Source: Massilia eurypsychrophila (GTDB lineage: Bacteria > Pseudomonadota > Gammaproteobacteria > Burkholderiales > Burkholderiaceae_D). Taken from it: a DNA stretch of 64,000 nucleotides. The notes below the pieces were generated by a model. That model was not told where the DNA came from, made no database searches, and saw nothing but the letters and a program-made list of their open reading frames with translations. The DNA is taken from the NCBI RefSeq assembly GCF_002760655.1, contig NZ_PDOC01000014.1:62001-126000 (forward strand), written 5' to 3'. Shown here piece by piece: positions 43,220-51,774 of the stretch; positions within the stretch are counted from its first letter, which is position 1; every line of letters starts with the position of its first letter. The position numbers and the translations under genes are program-made.

Positions 43220-43842
43220 CGCGGTGCTCCCGATGCGCCGCCGGCCGGACCGGCGGCATTGGCAATATCGGCATCGGTCACGTGGACCATCTCCTTGAGC
43301 TTGTCGACGTCGACTTCCTCGACGTCGCGCTCGCGCACCGGCCAGGTGCCCGTGCGCAGGCAAATAATGCAGCGGGCGACCTCGACCAGGCCTTGCAACA
43401 GCAGCAAGACCCCCGATATCGGAATCACCATCTTGAATGGATACAGCGGCGGCCCGTTGGCGGTGAGGGTCGAGTGTTCGTTAATTGCAAGCGACTCGGC
43501 GGCATAGGTGTAGCCGGCCCAGACCAGCGCCACCACGCCGGGAATGAAAAAAACGAAATACAGCAGCAAGTCCAGCCCCGCTTGCAGGCGCGGCGGGAAA
43601 AAACTGTACAGGACGTCGCCGCGTACGTGGCCGTTCTTGGCCAGGGTGTAAGCGCCGGCCATCATGAATGCGGCGCCGTACATCATGATCATCAGGTCGA
43701 AGGCCCACGGATTCGGATTGTTAAAGGCGTAGCGCGAAAACACTTCCCAGCTGATCAGGAAGGTGAGGGCGACGATCAGCCAGGAAAATGCCTGGCCCAC
43801 CCAACTGCTGAGCCTGTCGACAAAGAATAAAACGTTCTGCAT
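43216..43842 (-). CDS. TRAP transporter small permease (DctQ)
   Basis: 208 aa. Four membrane helices are visible (WLIVALTFLISWEVFSRYAF, LMIMMYGAAFMMAGAYTLA, LLLYFVFFIPGVVALVWAGYTYA, FKMVIPISGVLLLLQGLVEVARCI). GHVRGDVLYSFF is typical of the family. The ~45-residue acidic C-terminal tail (EEVDVDKLKEMVHVTDADIANA) is cytoplasmic. It starts at ATG 43842 with GAGGAG upstream and is coupled to DctM. Confidence 0.92.
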   Translation of the reverse strand: MQNVLFFVDRLSSWVGQAFSWLIVALTFLISWEVFSRYAFNNPNPWAFDLMIMMYGAAFMMAGAYTLAKNGHVRGDVLYSFFPPRLQAGLDLLLYFVFFIPGVVALVWAGYTYAAESLAINEHSTLTANGPPLYPFKMVIPISGVLLLLQGLVEVARCIICLRTGTWPVRERDVEEVDVDKLKEMVHVTDADIANAAGPAGGASGAPR

Positions 43843-43869
43843 TGAGTTGCTCCTCGTGCCCGAGCCGCG

Positions 43870-43909
43870 CACGAGCGCACCTCCGGCGTCGCCGGAGGGT
43901 GCGTTCGTG
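43870..43909 (-). promoter_or_regulatory. Long hairpin between the TRAP binding-protein and permease genes
   Basis: The 85-base gap between the DctP stop and the DctQ start contains an inverted repeat of about 17 pairs (18- and 19-base arms at 43870-43887 and 43891-43909, with one bulge and one G-U) around a GTC loop. There is no T tract, so it is probably not a terminator. In other transporters such hairpins stabilise the upstream part of the transcript, giving more binding protein than permease. Confidence 0.7.
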
Positions 43910-43927
43910 ACGCCCAGGACGGCGCTG

Positions 43928-45076
43928 TTACGCCTTCTTCGGCGCCGTTTTGCGGGCGAAGTAGTGGTTGTAGGCCATGCGGCGTGGATTGTTGGTATCC
44001 ATGTCCCACTTCATGGCGCGCTCGGCAAAGTCGCGCTGCGACTTTTCCACTTCGCGAAACAGCGGATTGTCGGCGCCTTTCTTGGCCACCACCGTGTCCC
44101 AGACCGCCAGTTGCTGCTGCAGCAGCACGTCCGGCGTCTTGTAGAACTTCACGCCGTGCTTGGACTGCAATTCCTGGTAATCCTGGGAGTAGCGGTTGAT
44201 TGCCTTCCACGACATGTCGGCCGATGCGGCTTCGACGGCGTTGTCGATGATCGCCTTCATTTTCGGCGGCAACGCGTTGAACTTGGTCTTGTTGAAGGTG
44301 ATTTCAAACTGTTCCGAGCTTTGATGGAAGCTTTGCAGCATGCACACCTTCGACACGTCCGGGAAGCCGAGCAGGCGGTCGGAGGAGGCGTTGTTGAACT
44401 CGGCGCCATCGAGCAGGCCGCGGTCCATTGCCGGCACGATCTCGCCGCCCGGCAAGGCATTGACTGCCGCGCCCATGGCGGTAAACAGGTCGATCGCCAG
44501 GCCGTTGGTGCGGAACTTCATGCCTTTCAAGTCTTCCTGCTTGGTGATCGGTTTCTTGAACCAGCCCAGCGGCTGGGTCGGCATCGGCCCGGTGAGGTAG
44601 GACACTACGTTGGCGCCGATCGAGTTGTACAGTTTGACGAGCAGTTCCTTGCCGCCGCCGTACTTGTGCCAGGCCAGTACCATGTTGGCGTCCATGCCGA
44701 ATGCGGGGCCCGAGGTCCACAAGGCGATCGCCGCCTGCTTGCCGTAGTTGTAGCCCATCACGCCGTGGCCGCCGTCGAGGGTGCCCTTGGACACCGCGTC
44801 GAGCAGGCCGAAGGCAGGCACGACGGCGCCGGCCGGCAGCACTTCAATTTTCAGCTCGCCACCGGTCATGTCGTTGACCTTCTTGGCAAAATCGAGCGCA
44901 TATTCGTGAAAGATATCCTTGCTCGGCCAGGTGCTCTGGAAGCGGAACTGGGTTGGCGTCTGGGCCGTTGCGATCATCGGCACGGCAAGCGCGGCGCCTG
45001 CGGTACCTGCCGCTGCACGACCGAGAAATTTGCGACGGCTGGCTGCCGCCTGTTTTGGTGGGGTATCGCTGTTCAT
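43928..45076 (-). CDS. TRAP transporter substrate-binding protein (DctP/TakP-like)
   Basis: 382 aa. It has a twin-arginine signal (ASRRKFLGRAAAGTAGAALAVPMIATAQ), so it is exported folded. The mature protein carries the DctP core (FRFQSTWPSKDIFHEYALDFAKKVNDMTGGELKIEVLPAG, then MKFRTNGLAIDLFTAMGAAVNALPGGEI). Close family members (TakP, mannonate/keto-acid binders) take 2-oxo or hydroxy acids. The ligand is not determinable here. AGGAGACTCACG precedes ATG 45076. First gene of the TRAP operon. Confidence 0.92.
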   Translation of the reverse strand: MNSDTPPKQAAASRRKFLGRAAAGTAGAALAVPMIATAQTPTQFRFQSTWPSKDIFHEYALDFAKKVNDMTGGELKIEVLPAGAVVPAFGLLDAVSKGTLDGGHGVMGYNYGKQAAIALWTSGPAFGMDANMVLAWHKYGGGKELLVKLYNSIGANVVSYLTGPMPTQPLGWFKKPITKQEDLKGMKFRTNGLAIDLFTAMGAAVNALPGGEIVPAMDRGLLDGAEFNNASSDRLLGFPDVSKVCMLQSFHQSSEQFEITFNKTKFNALPPKMKAIIDNAVEAASADMSWKAINRYSQDYQELQSKHGVKFYKTPDVLLQQQLAVWDTVVAKKGADNPLFREVEKSQRDFAERAMKWDMDTNNPRRMAYNHYFARKTAPKKA

Positions 45077-45459
45077 CGTGAGTCTCCTGATTCTAGTTAT
45101 GTTCTAGTAATAGTTTGACAATACCGACAAAATCCATATGCTGATTTCAAGCACCTCCATTCTGTTAAATATTTGATACGCATGCAAGCGTGTGCTTGCT
45201 TCCTTACATGAAACTTACATGGCGCAGTGCGCTCACAAGAATAGCGCGTAGACGCTCTGGGTCGTGCACGGGGCGACCTTGTCGTTTCACCACGCGCAAC
45301 CTTGAGACCCCCGGGGTCAGTGCCGGCAATCGTACACGGCCTCATCTTCGTTTCGCCAGGCGCGACCTAGAGTGGCATCCAGCAGTACCTGTGCGGAATC
45401 GATAGGCGGAAACCGTGTTCCCCACAATACTGCGGTCATTCCCTCAATAAGGATGACCC
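45077..45459. other. Divergent intergenic region between the TRAP operon and the FAD oxidase gene
   Basis: 383 bases without a credible gene. The half next to the TRAP operon is AT-rich (45090-45180) and contains an inverted repeat TTGaCaataccGaCAA at 45117-45132 that could be an operator for the TRAP genes. The other half is GC-rich. A TAAGGATG sequence precedes the FAD oxidase start. Both promoters must lie here, but I cannot place them with confidence. Confidence 0.4.
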
Positions 45460-46878
45460 ATGAACCGCTCCTCCGAATTGCTGGTCAACGATGTGCATTC
45501 CCTGCAGAACGCCACCCGTGTCGCCGACATGGTCTTCCCGCGCAGCGTGGCCGAGATTCAGGCCGCAATTGCCGACGCTGCGGCCCGCGGCCTGCCGCTC
45601 GCTATCTGTGGCGGCCGCCATGCGATGGGCGGGCAGCAGTTCGGCGAAGGCGCGCTGCTGCTCGACATGCGCGGCATGGACCGCATCATCGCCTTTGACG
45701 ATATCGAAGGCCTCATCGAAGTCGAAGCCGGCATCGAGTGGCCCGCGTTGATCGACTACCTTGAAGCTGCGCCCCAGCGCGGGCCACGCTGGAGCATTCG
45801 GCAAAAGCAGACCGGCGCCGATACGCTTAGCCTGGGCGGCTGCCTGTCGTCCAATGTGCACGGTCGCGGCCTGACGATGCAGCCCTTCATCGCCGATGTG
45901 GAAGCGTTCACGCTGATCGATGCCGACGGCATCGTGCACCTGTGCAGCCGCGCGTGCAACCGCAGCTTGTTCGGCCTGGCGATTGGCGGCTACGGCATGT
46001 TCGGCGTGATCGCCAGCGTTACGTTGCGCCTGGCGCCGCGCCGCAAGATGCGGCGTGACGTCACCCTGCTCGGGATCGACGAACTTCTGCCTGCGTTCGA
46101 CCAGCGCATCGCTGCCGGTTACGCGTATGGCGACTTCCAGTTCGCGATCGATCCTGACAGCGCCGACTTCCTGCAGCGTGGCGTTTTCTCATGCTATGTC
46201 CCGGTAGACGATGCGACGCCGATCGGCGACGACGACAAGCAGCTGTCGGAAAATGACTGGCGCCGCTTGCTGTGCCTCGCCCATACCGCCAAGACCGCCG
46301 CGTTCGAGTGCTATGCAGCGCATTACCTCGCCACCGACGGCCAGGTCTACTGGAGCGACCGCCTGCAGCAGAGCACCTACCTCGCAGGCTACCACCACGA
46401 AATCGATGGCGTGCTTGGCTACTGCGGCGCCGAGATGATCGGCGAAATCTATGTGCCGCGCGCCAGCCTGGCCGGCTTCATGCGCGAAGCGGCTGCCGAT
46501 TTCCGCAAGCACGCGGTGGACCTGATCTACGGGACGATCCGCCTGATCGAGCGCGATGGCGAGAGCTTTCTGCCGTGGGCAAAACAGGACTACGCCTGCG
46601 TCATCTTCAACCTGCACACCGCGCTCACGCCCGATGGCATCGAAGCGACCGCGCGTGCGTTCCGCCGATTGATCGACATGGCCATCGCGCGTAACGGCAG
46701 CTACTACCTGACCTATTCGAAGGCGGCCAGCGCCCGTCAGGTCAGGGCCTGCCACCCCAACTTCGACCGATTCCTCGACGCCAAGCGCCGCCTCGATCCG
46801 CAGCAGCGCTTCCAGAGCAACTGGTACCGCCACTACCGCGACCTGCTGGCCGCCGCGCCGGCGGAGCTGGCCGCGTGA
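45460..46878 (+). CDS. FAD-binding (PCMH/GlcD-type) oxidoreductase
   Basis: 472 aa. The FAD-binding PCMH domain shows LAICGGRHAMGGQQFGEGALLLDMRGMD, GADTLSLGGCLSSNVHGRGL and the family glycine pair in GLAIGGYGMFGVIASVTLRL. C-terminally RRLDPQQRFQSNWYRHY resembles aldonolactone oxidases (D-arabinono/L-gulono-lactone oxidase group). The histidine in GGRH is at the place where some relatives bind FAD covalently. Substrate unknown. It is translationally coupled to a methyltransferase gene (GTGA at 46875-46878). Confidence 0.85.
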   Translation: MNRSSELLVNDVHSLQNATRVADMVFPRSVAEIQAAIADAAARGLPLAICGGRHAMGGQQFGEGALLLDMRGMDRIIAFDDIEGLIEVEAGIEWPALIDYLEAAPQRGPRWSIRQKQTGADTLSLGGCLSSNVHGRGLTMQPFIADVEAFTLIDADGIVHLCSRACNRSLFGLAIGGYGMFGVIASVTLRLAPRRKMRRDVTLLGIDELLPAFDQRIAAGYAYGDFQFAIDPDSADFLQRGVFSCYVPVDDATPIGDDDKQLSENDWRRLLCLAHTAKTAAFECYAAHYLATDGQVYWSDRLQQSTYLAGYHHEIDGVLGYCGAEMIGEIYVPRASLAGFMREAAADFRKHAVDLIYGTIRLIERDGESFLPWAKQDYACVIFNLHTALTPDGIEATARAFRRLIDMAIARNGSYYLTYSKAASARQVRACHPNFDRFLDAKRRLDPQQRFQSNWYRHYRDLLAAAPAELAA

Positions 46879-47819
46879 AAGCGGGCAGTCCTAGCAATAC
46901 GGCGTTGATTGTGGCCGCCGGCCTGCAACTGGTGCGGCCCGTCGCTGCGGTCGCCGCCTTGCTGCCCGGCGAAGCGATCCGCCGCGGCGAAGCATTACTG
47001 CGCGGCGCGCATCCACGCATGGCCGGGTTGCTGCGCAGGGCATGGTTCCGCGCGCTGTGCCTCACGCTCGAACGCGCGACCTTGCGCGGAATATGCCTGC
47101 ACTTTGCGCTGCGCAAGCGTGCCATGCGCGACCATGCCGAGGCGTCGATCGTCGCTGGCAGCAGCCAGGTCGTGGTGCTCGGCGCGGGCCTCGACACGCT
47201 ATGCCTGGAACTGCAGGCCGCGTACCCGCCGCTTTGCTGCATCGAGATTGACCACCCGGCGACGCAGCACGTAAAGCTTCGGGCGGCTGGCGCTGATGGA
47301 CGCCGCATCCATTTCATCGGCGCCGACCTGGCACAGCGCTCGCTGGGCGAGGTGCTGGCTGCTTGCCCAGCCTTCCGGCGTGACGCACCGACCTTGTTTG
47401 TGGCCGAAGGCTTGCTGATGTATATGCCTCTTGCCGCGGTGGCTGCCTTGTTTGCGCAAATGGCGGCGGCCGCGCCCGACAGCCGCGTGGCCTTTACGTG
47501 GATGGAACCTCAGGCGGATGGGCGTCCCAATTTCAGCCGGCCTAGCCGGCTGGTCGATTTCTGGCTCAAGCTGCGAGGCGAGCCGATGTTATCAAGCATG
47601 CCGCGCGCGGGTTTGGCTCGCTTTCTCCGCGACGCCGGTTTCGCCATGGAAGGCGCGCATGAAAGCGTCGAGCTCCTTGGCCAGGCACAGCGCCAGGCGC
47701 TTGGGCCGGAAGGGGTGCCAATCGCCGGAGAATATATCTGCTTCGCCCGCGCTGCACCGCAAGCAAATGGTCGCGGCGGCCATGCAGCTATACTGCGCAC
47801 ACCAGTGCCGCTGTTTTGA
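46875..47819 (+). CDS. SAM-dependent methyltransferase, leucine carboxyl methyltransferase (LCM/PPM1) family
   Basis: 314 aa from GTG 46875. The LCM core has VVVLGAGLDTLCLELQ, CIEIDHPATQHVK, LFVAEGLLMYMP and FTWMEP. Bacterial members methylate small acids or polyketide-like products, not protein phosphatases. It overlaps the FAD oxidase stop by four bases, so the two probably act on the same molecule (oxidation and methylation). No biosynthetic core enzyme is adjacent to say which. Confidence 0.85.
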   Translation: MKAGSPSNTALIVAAGLQLVRPVAAVAALLPGEAIRRGEALLRGAHPRMAGLLRRAWFRALCLTLERATLRGICLHFALRKRAMRDHAEASIVAGSSQVVVLGAGLDTLCLELQAAYPPLCCIEIDHPATQHVKLRAAGADGRRIHFIGADLAQRSLGEVLAACPAFRRDAPTLFVAEGLLMYMPLAAVAALFAQMAAAAPDSRVAFTWMEPQADGRPNFSRPSRLVDFWLKLRGEPMLSSMPRAGLARFLRDAGFAMEGAHESVELLGQAQRQALGPEGVPIAGEYICFARAAPQANGRGGHAAILRTPVPLF

Positions 47820-47835
47820 TCAGGGAGCCGCCAAA

Positions 47836-48012
47836 GTGACCATCACCATTACTGCCTTTGAAGCATCACCCGACCGGGGCAAGGGACTAGCGCGCGACAC
47901 GCGCGTTCGCTGGGCGCTGGAGGAAGCTGGCCAGCCGTACGAGGTGCGACTCGTGACATTCGCAGCCGGAGATGAACTTGAAGATCAGCTTTCGCTGCTA
48001 AGCGGCCAGTGA
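47836..48012 (+). pseudogene. Glutathione S-transferase N-terminal remnant
   Basis: 58 codons from GTG 47836. TAFEASPDRGKGLARDTRV followed by RWALEEAGQPYEVRLVTF is a typical GST thioredoxin-fold start. After ~45 residues the homology-like pattern stops and a short unrelated tail (DELEDQLSLLSGQ) ends in TGA. The rest of the thioredoxin fold and the whole helical domain are missing, so no enzyme activity is expected. GGGAG is present upstream, so the fragment might still be translated. Confidence 0.75.
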
Positions 48013-48043
48013 AGATGCACTAGGACTCAATAGTGTCGTCAGA

Positions 48044-48898
48044 TCAGCCGATAAACGAATCGAACTGCATATCAAATTCCTGCAGCGCCTTCTGGGCATT
48101 CTGCATCTTCTTGCGGAACTCGGGGCCGCGCTGCAGCGCCAGCCCAACGGCCAGCACGTCGATCACCACCAGGTACGCCAGCCGCGCCGAGATCGGCGTG
48201 TACGGATCGGTGTTAAAAACGAGGTCAATCGGAATGAGCACCGTCGCCAGTTCCGCCAGCGGCGTTCCCGACGGCGCCAGCACGATCACATCGGCGCCGC
48301 CGCGGCGCGCCAGCTTCACCGAGCGAACCAGCGCCGGACTGTTGCCGCGCTGCGAAATGGCCACCACCGCGTCGCCGCCGTGCAGTAACGCCGCGGCGAT
48401 GCTGTGGATGTTCGGGTCGGCATACGCCACCGTCGGCACGCCGGAGCGGAAGAACTTGTGCTGCGCGTCCGCGGCGACGATGCCCGACGTGCCCTGTCCG
48501 TAGAACTCTATCTTGTTTGCGCGCGAGAGAATATCGAGCGCCCGCTGGATCGCTTCGGGATTGAGGTTGTTGCGCAGGTCCAGGAGAGTGTTGATCGATC
48601 GGCTGCAGATCTTGTTAACCAGGTCCGACGCCAGGTCGTCCTGAGCCGGCTGCTCGCTCACGCCAGGCAGCGCAAGCGCGAGGCCTTGCGCCAGCTTCAG
48701 CTTGAACTCGTGCCAGCCATCGTAGCCAAGCGTGCGGCAAAAACGCACCACCGTCGGTTCCGATACCTGCGCGCTTTTTGCCAGCGCGGTGATGTTCTGG
48801 CTTACCGTCGCCGAAGGCTGTTCCAGCACCGCCAGCGCGACCTTACGCTCCGACTTGGAGAGCGTGTCGAGCTGAGTGCGGATTGAATCGAGGAGCAT
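48044..48898 (-). CDS. hexR: HexR-type transcriptional regulator (RpiR family)
   Basis: 284 aa. N-terminal RpiR helix-turn-helix (KVALAVLEQPSATVSQNITALAKSAQVSEPTVVRFCRTLGYDGWHEFK) and a C-terminal SIS sugar-phosphate domain (KIEFYGQGTSGIVAADAQHKFF, DAVVAISQRGNSPALV, VIVLAPSGTPLA). HexR senses 2-keto-3-deoxy-6-phosphogluconate and represses glucose catabolic genes in related bacteria. It lies three bases after zwf in the same operon, and HexR-like boxes are found before zwf, pgi and edd, which supports the name. Confidence 0.92.
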   Translation of the reverse strand: MLLDSIRTQLDTLSKSERKVALAVLEQPSATVSQNITALAKSAQVSEPTVVRFCRTLGYDGWHEFKLKLAQGLALALPGVSEQPAQDDLASDLVNKICSRSINTLLDLRNNLNPEAIQRALDILSRANKIEFYGQGTSGIVAADAQHKFFRSGVPTVAYADPNIHSIAAALLHGGDAVVAISQRGNSPALVRSVKLARRGGADVIVLAPSGTPLAELATVLIPIDLVFNTDPYTPISARLAYLVVIDVLAVGLALQRGPEFRKKMQNAQKALQEFDMQFDSFIG

Positions 48899-48901
48899 CG
48901 G

Positions 48902-50368
48902 TCAGTCCTCGGGCAAGGCTTCTTCACGCCACTGCAGACCATCGCGCCCAATCAGCGCGCTAGCCGCAGCCGGCCCCCAGGTGCCCGCAGTGTACGGCGT
49001 CGGATTGCTGTCGTCCTGCTCCCAGTAGTCGAGGATCGGCTCGACCCATTCCCACGCCGCTTCCAGTTCGTCGCCGCGCATGAACAGCGTCAGCTGCCCG
49101 CGCAGCACGTCGAGCAGCAAGCGCTCGTATGCGTCCATGCGCGGCGTCTTGAACTGCTCGCGGAAGTCGAGTTCGAGCTCGGCCTGCTTCAGGCGCATGC
49201 TGTCGCCCGGCGTCTTGGCCATCAGGTTCAGCGAAAGGCCCTCATCCGGCTGCAGTCGAATCACCAGGCTGTTTGGCTGGAAGCTCGACGTCGGCTGGTT
49301 AAAGATCGAATGCGGAATCGGCTTGAAGCGCACCACGATTTCAGCCAGCCGGTCGGCCATCCGCTTGCCGGTGCGCAGATAGAACGGCACGCCGGCCCAG
49401 CGCCACGTATCGATTTCGGCCTTCAGCGCGACGAAGGTCTCGGTGCTCGATTTTTCCGGCGCGTCCGGCTCGTCGCGATAGCTCGGCACCGCTTGGCCTT
49501 CGACGTGGCCGGCGCGGTACTGGCCGCGCACGATGTTTTGCGCCAGCGTGGTCGGCGTGAAGCGCTTCAGCGACCGCAGCACCTGCAGCTTGGCGTCGCG
49601 CACGGCGTCCGAAGAAATCGACGTTGGCGGCTCCATCGCGACGATGCACAGCAGCTGCAGCAGGTGGTTCTGCAGCATGTCGCGCAGCGCGCCGGAGGTG
49701 TCGTAGTAGCCCATCCGGTTGCCCACGCCGATTTTCTCGGCGATGGTGATCTGGACGTCGGAAATCCATTCGCGGCGCCACAGCGGCTCGAACAGGATGT
49801 TCCCGAAGCGCAGCGCCAGCAGGTTCTGCACGGTCTCTTTGCCGAGGTAGTGGTCGATACGGTAAATCTGCGTTTCGGCGAACACCTTGCCCACTTCGGC
49901 GTTGATTCGCTTGGCACTGGCGAGGTCGCGCCCGAGTGGCTTTTCCAGCACCACGCGCGAATTGGGCGTCACCAGCTTGGCTTCGGCGAGGTTGTCGCAG
50001 ATCTGCGCGAACAGGTGCGGCGGCGTGGCCAGGTAGTACACGCGGGTCAGGCTGTCGTCCTTGCGCAGGACGTCGGCCAGCGCGCCGTAACTGGCGACGT
50101 TGGTCGCGTCGAGCGTGACATACACCACGCGCTCGAGGAACTGCGCCCATTGCGGCTCAGCCGGCGCCTTGATGTGCGACTTGGACGTGGTCTCGACTTC
50201 CTGCAGAAATTCTTCCTGCGACCACTGGTGGCGGCCAACGCAGATAATCCGCGATCCATCGGGCAGGTCGCCGGCGACGTCGCGCGAATACATGGCCGGT
50301 AGCAGCTTGCGCATCGCCAGGTCGCCGCTGCCGCCAAACAGGACAAGGTCAAAATCGTTAAGAGCCAT
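48902..50368 (-). CDS. zwf: Glucose-6-phosphate 1-dehydrogenase
   Basis: 488 aa. It oxidises glucose-6-phosphate to 6-phosphogluconolactone with NADP(H) or NAD(H). The dinucleotide fold starts with LVLFGGSGDLAMRKLLPA (11-17 glycine motif), the active-site peptide is RIDHYLGKE (172-178), and EKPLGRD precedes it. The C-terminal domain ends with YTAGTWGPAAAS. Its operon partner is hexR. No 6-phosphogluconolactonase (pgl) of the usual type is adjacent; the SMP-30 gene at 53422 might serve the lactone step. Confidence 0.96.
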   Translation of the reverse strand: MALNDFDLVLFGGSGDLAMRKLLPAMYSRDVAGDLPDGSRIICVGRHQWSQEEFLQEVETTSKSHIKAPAEPQWAQFLERVVYVTLDATNVASYGALADVLRKDDSLTRVYYLATPPHLFAQICDNLAEAKLVTPNSRVVLEKPLGRDLASAKRINAEVGKVFAETQIYRIDHYLGKETVQNLLALRFGNILFEPLWRREWISDVQITIAEKIGVGNRMGYYDTSGALRDMLQNHLLQLLCIVAMEPPTSISSDAVRDAKLQVLRSLKRFTPTTLAQNIVRGQYRAGHVEGQAVPSYRDEPDAPEKSSTETFVALKAEIDTWRWAGVPFYLRTGKRMADRLAEIVVRFKPIPHSIFNQPTSSFQPNSLVIRLQPDEGLSLNLMAKTPGDSMRLKQAELELDFREQFKTPRMDAYERLLLDVLRGQLTLFMRGDELEAAWEWVEPILDYWEQDDSNPTPYTAGTWGPAAASALIGRDGLQWREEALPED

Positions 50369-50475
50369 AGTAGTGTGATCGCAAAATAAGGAGCCGGATG
50401 GATGATGGCGCTATCGCGCCGGCGCTGGCGCACGACAGCGGACATGGGAGCGCGAGTGAAGCAATATGCTGTTTG

Positions 50476-50490
50476 TGTAAATTTACTACA
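50476..50490. promoter_or_regulatory. Predicted HexR box 1 upstream of zwf
   Basis: TGTAAATTTACTACA (minus strand TGTAGTAAATTTACA) is a near-perfect palindrome, matching the general TGTA...TACA shape of HexR operators. It overlaps the -10 element of the proposed zwf promoter, 108 bases before the start codon. Similar boxes occur at 50508, 56004 and 56128. Confidence 0.65.
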
Positions 50491-50508
50491 CAAAAGCTCG
50501 ATTATCAA
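50480..50508 (-). promoter_or_regulatory. Predicted zwf-hexR promoter
   Basis: On the minus strand, -35 TTGATA (50508-50503) and -10 TAAATT (50485-50480) are separated by 17 bases. HexR box 1 covers the -10 and box 2 abuts the -35, the arrangement expected for repression. A ~105-base leader precedes zwf. Confidence 0.5.
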
Positions 50509-50522
50509 GAAATTTTACTACG
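50508..50522. promoter_or_regulatory. Predicted HexR box 2 upstream of zwf
   Basis: AGAAATTTTACTACG (minus strand CGTAGTAAAATTTCT) shares GTAGTAAAATTTC with the box in front of edd. It is centred 32 bases (about three helical turns) from box 1, so two HexR dimers could bind on the same face of the DNA. Confidence 0.55.
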
Positions 50523-50538
50523 GAAACGGCGTCAACAA

Positions 50539-51774
50539 CTAGCGTATCAGCTCGCGCGGCAGCCTGACGGTGAAGGTGCTGCCCTGGCCGATGCCGCCGC
50601 TGCTCACCGTCAGCTCGCCGCCGTGCAGTTCGACGATGCGCCGCGCAATGTACAGGCCGAGGCCAAGGCCGGTGGCGTTGGCGTGTGTCTGCAGCGTGAA
50701 GGCGCCGAACACGAGCGGCAGGTCGTCCTCGTCGATGCCCTGGCCGCTGTCGATGACATCGATGCGCACCTGGCCGGCGGTGGCGCTGATGTTGACCTGG
50801 ATCGATCCGCCCGCCGGCGTGAACTTGATCGCGTTGAGCAGCAGGTTCCACAGCACCTGCTGGAGTCGCCGCGCGTCGCCGGCGATGGCGATGCCGTCGC
50901 CGTGGTCAAACGGCGAGACGCTGAAGGCGATGCCTTTTTCGTGGGCGTTCACTTCGATCGTCGACACCGCGTCGCGCACGATGCGCCCCAGCGTCACCGG
51001 CGCGCGCAGCACCGACAGCTGGCCCGTGAGCGTGCGCGCCGCGTCGATCAGGTCGTCGACCATCGCCGCTTCCTGGCGCACGTGCACGCGCATTGCATTG
51101 AGGCCGCTTGCCACCGCCGGCGGCAGGTCGGGGTGGGTCTTGAGCATCAGCTCGACGCGCATCGACAGCGCCGCCAGCGGCGTACGCATTTCGTGCGACA
51201 CGGTGGCGAGGAACAGGTCGCGCGTGCGACTGACCCGGTTGAGCTGTTCGATCGTCTCGCGCTGGCGGTCGATGGACCCGGCCAGCGTGCGCAGCAGCGC
51301 CACGTTGGTGGCCATGCGGGCGTCCGACATCGGCGTCTCCAGCCTCACCTCGTTCCACAGGCCGTGTCCGGGCGCGCCGATCAGGCGCCCGATCTGCTCG
51401 CACGCCATCGGCGAACTGAAGTCGCGAAAACACCAGCCGAACACCAGCACGCCGTACACCTTGCCGAACTGGGTCAGCGGCAGGCTGCAAACGCGCAGGC
51501 CGTGGAAGTCTTCGTCTTCCACGGCCTTGCCGCTGGCCGCGACCGCGTCGACGATGCGCCGTTCAAGCTCGCTGCCGGGACCATCGTCGTGCCATAGCGT
51601 CGACGCCTGCAGAAAGTGGGCCGTGCGCGACGCCCCCAGCGGGCCGACCATGCGCATGCCGCCGGCGTCGTACGCCGACACGGTCAGCCCGGTCGCGTGC
51701 GCGAACTGGTGCAGCGGCGGACCCCATTCCTCCCAGTCGACTTCAGGGTGCTGCGGCCGGCCGACGCTGATCAC
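50539..51774 (-). CDS. Sensor histidine kinase with GAF-like N-terminal domain
   Basis: 411 aa from GTG 51774. The N-terminal ~150 residues look like a GAF sensor (HQFAHATGLTVSAYDAGGM, VCSLPLTQFGKVYGVLVFGW). The DHp helix has FLATVSHEMRTPLAALSMRVELML with the phosphoacceptor histidine. The ATPase domain has NLLLNAIKFTPAGG, DSGQGIDEDDLPLVF and GLGLGLYIARRIVELHGG. No membrane helix is present. The start overlaps the KaiC-like gene stop by four bases. No response regulator is adjacent, so the kinase may pass its signal to KaiC-like protein partners or an unlinked regulator. Confidence 0.92.
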   Translation of the reverse strand: MISVGRPQHPEVDWEEWGPPLHQFAHATGLTVSAYDAGGMRMVGPLGASRTAHFLQASTLWHDDGPGSELERRIVDAVAASGKAVEDEDFHGLRVCSLPLTQFGKVYGVLVFGWCFRDFSSPMACEQIGRLIGAPGHGLWNEVRLETPMSDARMATNVALLRTLAGSIDRQRETIEQLNRVSRTRDLFLATVSHEMRTPLAALSMRVELMLKTHPDLPPAVASGLNAMRVHVRQEAAMVDDLIDAARTLTGQLSVLRAPVTLGRIVRDAVSTIEVNAHEKGIAFSVSPFDHGDGIAIAGDARRLQQVLWNLLLNAIKFTPAGGSIQVNISATAGQVRIDVIDSGQGIDEDDLPLVFGAFTLQTHANATGLGLGLYIARRIVELHGGELTVSSGGIGQGSTFTVRLPRELIR

